A stretch of 64,000 nucleotides of DNA from Taxillus chinensis (Eukaryota; Streptophyta; Magnoliopsida; Santalales; Loranthaceae), in the NCBI GenBank assembly GCA_023512835.1, contig CM042084.1, positions 53,237,031-53,301,030 of the forward strand, read 5' to 3'. Below, piece after piece: positions 56,289 through 64,000 of the stretch. A model generated the notes under the pieces. The model had not been told where the DNA came from, made no database searches, and saw nothing but the letters and a program-made list of their open reading frames with translations. The translations under genes were made by a program, and so were the position numbers. Each line of letters starts with the position of its first letter. Position 1 is the stretch's first letter.

Positions 56289-58233
56289 TGTAGGTCCCAA
56301 AGTGAGTCTAGAGGGGGGATGAATAGACTTTCGTTGTTCGCGGAAGCTAGACTGTTAGCTGGTTTTGGGTTCATCTATGGATGACTACGTGGAAGTATTG
56401 ATGGAGAAGAAGACAGTAGTAATGTGAGTGATGATGTGAGACATAATGGATTATCAGACAAATATGAAATGGGAATAAATGCTGATTGCAGAACAGATCT
56501 CAGATATAACAGGAATGAACAAAGATAGTTTAGATTGTGGGAAACAACACATAGATTAAGCTCTTAGATAGTGCTGGATCTTTGATGAACAAGAGTTGGT
56601 GATTAATCAACGTGTTTGTTCTTGTTCTAGGTTAACACGGCGCTCAGCACTTAGAAGTTCTTTCTCTCGGAGTCTCTCTCCCTAGTGTTGGAACTCTTCC
56701 ACTCAATTCTGCAAAAGATTATATCTTAATGTGTGTCAGAATCCTATATCTAGTGTTCTGTGTATTCCACGCTTTCAGAGAAAGAGCTTAAACTCCTAAT
56801 TTTGTTGTTAAGTGTGAGAGAGATATATATTTTAAGTTTGAAGTGTTGTGCGCCTTGTTGTTCATCCGACAGACTAACATCCCGCCACTGAAAATGCGGG
56901 ATGTCAGAGGATGGGTTGATCTGCTCTGATTTGCAGATCTGTTGCCCATGTTGTGTAGTTGCATGCCCATACTTATGCAGTCAATCCTGACCATTCATCT
57001 GTGAGTGGTAGTTGGCAGTAATTAATGCGACATTAAATGTGCTCAACTGCTTGGAATGGCGCAGGCTTACTGTACAAACCCTAGGTGAGGATATCGCTAA
57101 GTGGATATGCTTAGGGTTTTCAGTTTGTCTCGAAGGTGGTTGCCTCGTAGATTTGGTGACTCGAAGTTTTTAAGTATAGCCGATATAAGTTGCGAAAGTT
57201 GGCTTTAGGCTTTACAACGTCAAATTCTACGAGTCTACGACTCACATATCTTTGAGTCTTCGAGGCTAGAGTTCAGATTAGATTAGTTCTTTTGTGTCAT
57301 TCTATTAACTGTATGTCTACAACTCTACGAGTGGATCTTAGAGTGACTTCTTCATAGTGCATCTAATCTACCCGTTGTTATAGCTGCAAGTCTATGACCC
57401 TAACTCTGCGAGTCTGCGACCTTTGGGTCTCTCAGTTTACTTGACTAAGAGGTTCTTTGGCTCTACGAGTCTTCAACCATGTAAATCTTCAACTCTACAA
57501 GTCTTGGATTTCTCATTTCTTCCTTATTCTTTCGTTGTTGCTCATAAACTGAGTCTCTGTAATCTTCGAGTCTTCGACTCTACAGCTTCGACCCTTCAGC
57601 TATAACTCTCAGCCTTCAAGATCTCCAAGTCTGTGACGTCTGACAATTTCTTTAGATTAACTGTTACAACTCTTGAGTCTTCGACTCTACTAGTCTTTGT
57701 ACTACAGTTACATTTTTGTTTGCCAGTCTTTATTGCATTGACTCTTCGACCTTCGACCTACGAGTCTGTGAGTCTCCAGTTTGATTCTTAATAGTGTTTT
57801 AAGACTTCGACTCTATGACCCTTGAGTCTACGAGTCTGGCTGTACTTTAAGTTCTGTTAATTGACTTAAGCGCTTTTAGGGACTCTACAGTTCTACTGGC
57901 TTCGAGTCTTTGAGTCATGTAAAGTACGTTACTGTTTTTCAGAATTCTTCGACTCTATGAGTCTCTGAATTTAATCGTCGCTTGCAGTAACGCTCTCTTT
58001 TCTGCACTGCGACTCTACGACCTTCGACCCTGGATCTATGAGTCGCAATGTGTTCTGTCACAAATGTGCTTCGAGTCTCCAGACCCTACGAGTCTACGAG
58101 ACTCTCGCCCATATGTCCTGTGACAGTTTTACTTGTACTAACTTCGACTCTTTGACCCTACGACCTTCGGATCTTCAAGTCTCCAAACTTAGACTGTATT
58201 TTGGCAGCTTCATTAAATCCTATATATCGAACA
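56289..58233 (-). mobile_element. Element G: probable solo LTR of a Sirevirus-type copia element
   Basis: 1945 bp with ends TGTAGGTCCC and ATCGAACA, flanked by AAAGT (56284-56288) and AAAGC (58234-58238), a TSD with one change. The left end, read on the minus strand, ends in a C-run and then TTTGGGACCTACA, like the end of B's LTR. There are no ORFs, primer site or purine tract, so solo LTR is most likely; a short non-autonomous element is the alternative. About 57130-58200 is filled with degenerate 12-14 bp words built from gactctacgagtc. Confidence 0.65.
57130..58200. repeat. Dense degenerate palindrome repeats inside G
   Basis: Words such as gactctacgagtc, ctacgagtcttcgac and cttcgaccctacg appear dozens of times at irregular 15-60 bp spacing and in both orientations. 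gactc...gagtc is self-complementary. LTRs of sireviruses are known for repeated short palindromes, so this may be a family-specific version. Confidence 0.7.
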
Positions 58234-58749
58234 AAAGCTATACATATCATGGTCAAATGTAAGGAGCATACCATAGCTCGAGTACTCATCGACAATGGCT
58301 CTACTTTGAACATCATGTCATTACATATACTGCAACAACTTCCAATCGATGCATCCTATAGGTGTCCCTATATGATAAAGGTACGGCTATTCGATGGAGG
58401 AAAACGTGACGTGGTTGGCACTTTGTACATTCCACTCCTTATTGGGCCTACTACCTTCACGGTAGAATTTCAGGTGATGGACATGACGCCATATTATAGA
58501 TACTTGTTGGGAAGACCCTGGATCCATATGCTAGGAGCAGTAACATCAAGCCTCCACCAAAAGATGAAATTTATAATAGGAGACCAACTCATGTGTCTCT
58601 AGAGAGACAAGTTTCCTCGTCACCAAGCTAGCAGCAGTCCCCTATATTGAAAACAATGAAAATGTACCAGAATGCTCCTATCGGTCTTTTAACAGGGTCA
58701 ATGTCGCTTCTGCCCCAAGCCATCATCTCTCGAAGGTTGCAAGAATGGT
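58234..58749 (+). pseudogene. Protease core part of element D
   Basis: VKCKEHTIARVLIDNGSTLNI has the DNG site of this family, followed by VVGTLYIPLLIGPTTFTVEF and LLGRPWIHMLGA. It decays after 58600 (TAG 58600-58602) and is cut by F1 after agaatggtt at 58749, where A's homologue goes on to the G-patch. D's pol is not in the window. Confidence 0.88.
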
Positions 58750-59518
58750 TTGTCACGCCCCGGATTTCCAACCCAAGGAAAACGGTTCGTGACTCCCCTT
58801 TACCCACCTAGTGGGCAAGGGGTTGAGACAAATAATTCCACACGACATCACACACATCCACAAAAGACAACCACAAGACAGAAACATTTATCTTTATTAA
58901 TTTCAAACCACAATAAGTGTTTACAAACCAAACATGCCTTTATTATATTCAAAAACCCTTTTACAAACTTTTCCCACCGGGTTACATCATTTTCCCACTA
59001 AGATTACAAAGGTCCCACAAAATATCATCCCAAAATAACATTTAAACAAAACAACAAGCAGAACTGTCTTCCACCTTGGTGTCCCCACCTAACGCCTATA
59101 GGTCCCTAAAAAGAAAACAAAACACAGTAGGAGGGGTGAGCATCCACAGCTCAGTTGGGATCATGTCTACCTAACCCATCCCATGCTCCTAGCATCTACA
59201 TGCAAACGTGCACAAGTGCAGTGTCGTGGCAATAGTATATAAACAAGTATGCTCAACATTTAAGAACATGTCAACACAGACAAGTCATAGGGGCAAGTAC
59301 AATCACAATCACAACCACAGCCACACAGGCTCCACAGCCACACGCTCCACAAACACACAGGCTCCACAAACACAGCCACACAGGCTCACATACACAGCCA
59401 CATAGGCCACCATAACTACATAGCACACATAGTCACATTCACAGCACATCAGATATACACATGTATCCAACAATTCACACACAATCCATAATTAACATAT
59501 CCAAATAGATATCATATC
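58750..59518 (-). repeat. F1: LTR fragment of a C-related chromovirus
   Basis: The plus strand starts TGTCACGCCCCGG, the inverse of C's LTR end. 769 bp match the U5/R side, including the minisatellite (59300-59410), then stop where F2's TGTCATGCCCC begins. Either F2 inserted into F1's LTR or the pair is a rearranged element. The left flank TGGTT (58745-58749) is D. Confidence 0.75.
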
Positions 59519-60824
59519 TGTCATGCCCCGGATTTCCAACCCGAGGAAACTGGTTCATGACTCTCCTTTACCCACCCGGTAGGTGAAGGGTTGGGATTAA
59601 TTCCACACGACTTTACGCACATCCACAATAAATATTCACAAAACAAAAACCTATTAATAATTTTCAAACCACAATAGTTGTCCGTCGAGAAAACCACAAT
59701 ACTTTATTAATTTAAAAATTCTTTTACAACATCTCCCCATTGGGGTTATAAAGGTTCCATAAAATAATATAACATAAATTATATTTAACAAAGTAACAAA
59801 GCAGAACTGCTTTCCACCTTGGTGTCTCCACCTAACACCTGTAGGTCCCTGAAAGGAAAACAACACAGTAGGAGGGGTGAGCAACCACAACTCAGTAGGG
59901 ATCATGTCTCCCCGACCCATCCCATGTTCCTAGTATCTTCACGTCAACGTGTACAGGTGCAGTGTCGTGGTATAAGTATTTAAATAGGAATAATCAACAT
60001 TTGAGAATAAGTCTACATAAACAAGCCACAGCCACACAGGCTCCACATCCACAGCCACACAGACACCTTAGCCACACAGGCTCCACATCCACAGCCACAC
60101 AGGCTCACAAGCATAGCCACACAGGCTCCACATCCACAGCCACACAGGCTCACAAGCACAGTCACACAGGCATACAATCAAACACATAGCATGCATCTCA
60201 GCCATACAAGCATATAATCAAACACATAGCATGTATCTCCGTCTATCAGGCATATAATCAAACACATAGCATGCATCTTAGCCACACAGGCATATAATCA
60301 AACACATAACATGCATCTGGATCAACAATCGTTATATTAAGTATATTCCCCCCCCCCCCCCCCCAAGAAACTCCAAGGTTTCCCACGTAAGCCTACAGCA
60401 GAACGAAGCTTAACGAACCACAGACATCCCAACGGCCTCTAAGACCCACTACCACGCAATGAACCCCGAGAGTTCACACCAAACAAAATATGCCATTGAA
60501 GGCCAACATCCATATTGGAGATCACACCTATATGGATTTATATATATATATATATATATTATAACAACAGATAATACTCTACAAATCATCCACCACAGGG
60601 CCCCTGAATGGGTACTAGGAGAGACAGAACTCCGACCTCAGGAAGACCCTCCGTACTCTTGCTCCCACACTAGACGCCGATCACCCACGCCGTTCACCTC
60701 CTGCAGCCACGGCCAAGAGAGTTCTCTCTCTCTCTCTCTCTCTCTCTCTCGCGACGGCTGACAACAATAAGGAACCCTAAACCTAAGAACAAGAGACCTC
60801 AACCTCCTTATATAGACACCTCAC

Positions 60825-60890
60825 TTATCAAAACGACGTAGTTTTGATAAATGAAACCCACCATCAAAACGACGTAGTTTTAATAAATGG
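60825..60890 (-). promoter_or_regulatory. ACGT-core palindromes in F2
   Basis: TTATCAAAAC, core GACGTA, GTTTTGATAA: perfect 10-bp arms at 60825-60850. A second, slightly broken unit is at about 60863-60888. It lies upstream of the minus-strand TATA (60814-60806). Confidence 0.6.
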
Positions 60891-60941
60891 AACATGCCAC
60901 AACCTTCCCGCATCCACACAGGACAAAATACCCATAATTCG

Positions 60942-61201
60942 AACATGGCCCTTAAGGAAAAGATGATCAACATAAAAAAATGAAGAAGACGGTGCAAAAA
61001 CATGGTTGCACGTGACAAAGACCATTGTCACGTGCAAGCTCCAAATGCCCTATGATTTTGCCACAAGACTTAGAATAACTTTTGAAAGGCTCCCATGCAA
61101 AAACACCACTGCCTGTGACAAGCCATTGTCACGTGCACCCCCTAAAGGTTCCCTCTTAGGCTCATCTCTTACCTCAAGCTTGCCCATCATCATACAAAGT
61201 G
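60942..61201. repeat. Insertion of about 260 bp in F2's U3 with G-box inverted repeat
   Basis: C's LTR runs straight from ...cattggctta to aattgtgggta; F2 has about 260 extra bases there. They include TTGCACGTGACAA (61006-61018) and TTGTCACGTGCAA (61025-61037), perfect 13-bp arms each with a CACGTG G-box, and a partial second copy near 61112-61136. No ORF. Confidence 0.65.
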
Positions 61202-61308
61202 TTCAAGCCAATGTGTGTGGGAATAAGACTCCCTAAAACCCAACAATTTGCCACCCCAAGAGGCAAAACTGTGACTAACTCCGCATCCCAAAACACAGGT
61301 CATTACAT

Positions 61309-61468
61309 CATTTCCCCCTTAAGACTTTTCGTCCTCGAAAAGAAACAACATGCAAGGAATAACCAACACATGCTACCCATTTTGCAGAAAGGCAAGCCAC
61401 AACATCCCAAATGGGTCATACACCACACACAGCATATAACGGGAGTCCGCAAACTCAACAAAGCACCA
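61309..61468 (-). other. 3' noncoding piece and polypurine tract of F
   Basis: Inverse of C 46748-46913: purine tract AAGGGGGAAATGA next to the LTR, then ttttcgaggacgaaaag, ending at caaagcaccac (61468) where unrelated sequence starts. F is therefore cut off before its coding part. Confidence 0.8.
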
Positions 61469-62900
61469 CTGATCGGCAATTTGCAAGTATACAAATCGTG
61501 ATAAGTAATAAAGTGGATTTTTTTAAGTCCGGATTATCGTACCCAAGGGAAGGATGTAGAATTTGGAAATTTTAACTAGCATATAAAGAGATTTTGATTG
61601 AAAATAATGTAAAAACATAACTGAATTTAAAACAGGTTAATTGAATGGTTGTGAGAAATGGAAATGAGCTTGTTCGAGTAGAGATAAGTTCAATTGATAA
61701 AGGTGATTGGAGTTAAGATTTCATTTGATGTATTTTTCCCAAGAATATGCCTTAGTTCAATCTAATTCTTTCCTTGTGACAATATTTAATACCCAACCTC
61801 TAATGCATGAATTAGCCTTTTTCAAGTGCCATAATTCGTGTGTACACCCTAGCATGGGGGACGGGTGACCCTTTAAGATTTGGGTTGTTTAGTCTAGAGC
61901 TAGCACCACACCCACTCTTAACTTGGTATCCTAGGTTTTACACTGGCTTTCGCAAATTATGCAGCCCCTAGTTTGATTATCTTGCAATTTCCAGTAATTA
62001 TGCTTCATTTTTCAATCCTTCACATAAGTACCAGATATGATAAAATGAAGTGATCAAATCCATTTTATATTTCAATCCAAGATAGTCAATAAACATTCAC
62101 AAGGTGAAAAAGATTAAACTAAAACATTACAAATTAATTCATTACATCAAACTCCATCCTAACCCCAATCAAGGGTTTTTAAGCTTTCATAGTATAATTG
62201 AAAACAAAAGAATTACAAAACATGGAATAAGAAAACCAGAATGATAGCTTGCCTATTTAGACCATGAATTCCAAGGTTGATCTTCTTTTCCCAGCAGATT
62301 GTCTTCAAACTCCAAGAGATACCCCAAACCTTCTTCACTCTCCCTTTCTTTACTCTAGATGAGGAATGGAATTGTAGAATGGAAGAGAGTTGTATGATAA
62401 CTGAATTCATCACAAATGAAGGATTAGCTCCCCTTTTATAGCCTCTTAGGCTGAATTTGAATATTTTGAATTTGAATATCCCATTATTCCTCATAATTCC
62501 TCTAAATAATTAGCCCCTCTTAATTCTTTTGTAACTCCCCTTATTTTTGAATTTGAAAATGAGATAAATCCCTCTCTTAAACCCCATAAAAACCGCAATC
62601 CAAATACAAAGCACACATTTGAATTTGAATTTCTTCAATTAATTCTTCTTTGACTGAGTGTTTGGTGCTCATTTTTTTATCAAATGACTTTGGTCCAGAA
62701 GGGAATAAGTATGCTGCAAAAATAAGAGGTTAATCGTCAAAATGGTCGGGTGAATATTTCTTCACCCGACCATCATGTAGGGTCTTCAAACTTCACCTGG
62801 CCGGAAGGAAGTAATGTTCTATGATGCTTGGAGAGTCTGAATATGCGAAATAAGCTTCACCCGACCTAGTCGGGTGAAGGGTCTTTGACCTAAATAAATT
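61469..62900 (-). repeat. H1: LTR-like segment, unrecognised family
   Basis: It starts TGATCGGCAATTTGCAAG. It carries 'aagtccggattatcgtacccaaggga' near 61527, a motif I associate with plant LTR termini, in inverted form. Minus-strand TATA-like CTATAAAAGGGG lies at about 62445-62434. The right part has the palindrome pair (62742-62879). No supported gene. Borders are estimated. Confidence 0.4.
62742..62879. repeat. Two perfect hairpins sharing TTCACCCGAC
   Basis: Hairpin 1: ATGGTCGGGTGAA (62742-62754) and TTCACCCGACCAT (62761-62773), loop TATTTC. Hairpin 2: CTTCACCCGAC (62855-62865) and GTCGGGTGAAG (62869-62879), loop CTA. Confidence 0.75.
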
Positions 62901-64000
62901 GTGTCTATAGGTTTCGCAGCAAGTGCACTGGTCAAGTAATAAAATGGAGTATTAAGACTCCGGTTGTCGAACCCACAGGGAGGTAGCTAATGTTGTTAAG
63001 CAGCAAGCACTAAGCTAACAAGTTGAATTTATGTCTGGACAATTAATTTTATTGTTTTAAATTAAAGTATAAGTCTTAAACATGCAAAATGCAGAAACTA
63101 TTGAGATTGTAACGCAATTTGAAGATAGCAATGAATTAAAGGATCTAGGGTCACAATTTCACCACCCGATGCCTGATAATACTCTGGTTATGGTACTTGC
63201 TTAAAAACATTTAATTAATTGCAAGTTTATAATGGTCATCACCCACTGCCCTAACACTTGGTCCATGAAAAGGGAAGTTTAAGTCTTTTAAACCATTTGG
63301 TCCATGAGAATAAAAGTGTTCGAAGGAAAACGACCAATTCAACAAATACAGATTTGGTCCATCATGTAATGTCAAATCTAGTTCATCAAATTCTACCCTA
63401 GACAAGGGTTGAGATAGTCTAATCATGCATACATCAGACTTTGCATTAAAACTTTAATGAAATAATTAAAAACCATAATTTCATATAACAGCAAGCAAAA
63501 TTCCATAATCCAGAACATTACAAGACCTTGGGAGCTACATTACTCCCCTAGAAATAAGGTTTTACCCCATAACCATTCTCACAATCACAATAAACCCAGA
63601 ATAACACATGATTACAGTACCAGGAGAGAGAGAGAGAAATAGATATGATTAACAGCCCCAACACTTCTCCTTCTCTGCCAGTAACCCCTTGCCGTCAAAC
63701 TCAACAACTGCTTCTATCTCCAAGAACGTCTCTCTTTATCCTCTGTCTGCATCTCAGCCTCCCACAATTGATGCGTTGATCTCCAGTAATCGATGATTGC
63801 TCTCTAAGAATCTAGATCCCTTCTTCCATGCACCTCTTCTCTATTTATAGGGTTACATGGCTCACATAAGGTGTGCCCTAGTTGATAGTTGTTGTCGCTA
63901 CCAAAATGACGTAGTTTTGGTAAGCGACCCTTATTCTTCATTCAAACCTTGAAAACACCTTAAACCAAGTAGAATTTGATCAAGCTCCAGAAGAGAAAAA
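62901..64000 (-). repeat. H2: second LTR-like segment, related to H1
   Basis: It has 'aagactccggttgtcgaacccacaggga' near 62960, matching H1's terminal motif, and a minus-strand TATA, CCCTATAAATAGAG, at about 63852-63839. A palindrome with ACGT core (63899-63922) lies upstream of TATA. It runs out of the window. No gene. Confidence 0.4.
63899..63922 (-). promoter_or_regulatory. ACGT-core palindrome in H2
   Basis: TACCAAAA, core TGACGTAG, TTTTGGTA: perfect 8-bp arms, about 50 bp upstream of the minus-strand TATA. Same core and layout as C and F2, although the LTRs are otherwise different. Confidence 0.6.

Larger units (their letters stand above)
59519..61308 (-). repeat. F2: 3' LTR of a C-related chromovirus
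   Basis: Minus strand TGTAATGACC (61308) to GGCATGACA (59519), 1790 bp, longer than C's LTR mainly because of an insertion at about 60942-61201. It has the minisatellite (60025-60310), a C-run (60351-60364), an AT run (60540-60558), a CT run (60722-60750), TATA (60814-60806) and two palindrome units. Confidence 0.85.

Noticed and set aside
60351..60364. C-runs (also 28311 and 36608) as G-quadruplex elements
   Set aside because: Single homopolymers of uncertain length, prone to sequencing error; they lack four separated G-tracts.

Overview
The window is plant nuclear DNA, most likely from a flowering plant with a large, repeat-rich genome. It appears to be entirely transposable element: I found no host gene, tRNA, rRNA or CRISPR array. 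The evidence is nested LTR retrotransposons with tRNA primer-binding sites, polypurine tracts and target-site duplications (TSDs), plus Ogre/Tat-type, chromovirus-type and Sirevirus-type proteins that are known in this combination from plants. The species cannot be read from the sequence.

Layout, with my own labels. Element D (+ strand, Ogre/Tat-like, same family as A) is the oldest host; its fragments are at 55104-56288 and 58234-58749. Element E (- strand, a second Ogre/Tat family) sits in D's gag and fills 1-55103; its 5' LTR is 52196-55103 and its 3' LTR (1-1088) runs off the window. Three elements broke E: A (+, 4968-23548) in the RNase H region, B (+, Ty1/copia Sirevirus-like, 27085-39767) in gag, and C (+, Ty3/gypsy chromovirus, 39813-48556) also in gag, 45 bp from B. 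D was also hit by G (probable solo LTR, 56289-58233) and by F, a minus-strand relative of C (LTR pieces 58750-59518 and 59519-61308). The last 2.5 kb holds two LTR-like segments (H1, H2) of an unrecognised family.

Taking the insertions out leaves E at about 15.1 kb in the window, or roughly 17 kb with the missing LTR part. Its order is LTR, tRNA-Arg-type primer site, leader, extra ORF1, gag, protease with a G-patch-like motif, a frame-joining intron, reverse transcriptase, RNase H, a second archaeal-type RNase H, integrase, long 3' noncoding region, polypurine tract, LTR. A has the same plan. ORF1, the intron and the double RNase H are hallmarks of the Ogre/Tat group.

All coding regions are damaged. 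A, C, D and E carry mainly stop codons and some frameshifts; in C most stops look like CAG to TAG changes. B is CG-rich and nearly free of substitutions between its LTRs, but is peppered with one-base indels that may be assembly error.

Most interesting signals: a duplicated, apparently covarying hairpin with a GAAA loop in the 3' noncoding region of both A and E; frame-preserving introns at the same place in both; an in-frame TGA shared at the same codon; a conserved leader block; ACGT-core palindromes upstream of TATA boxes in two unrelated LTR types; a G-box inverted repeat in an LTR-specific insertion; and three independent insertions within about 40 bp of homologous gag sequence.
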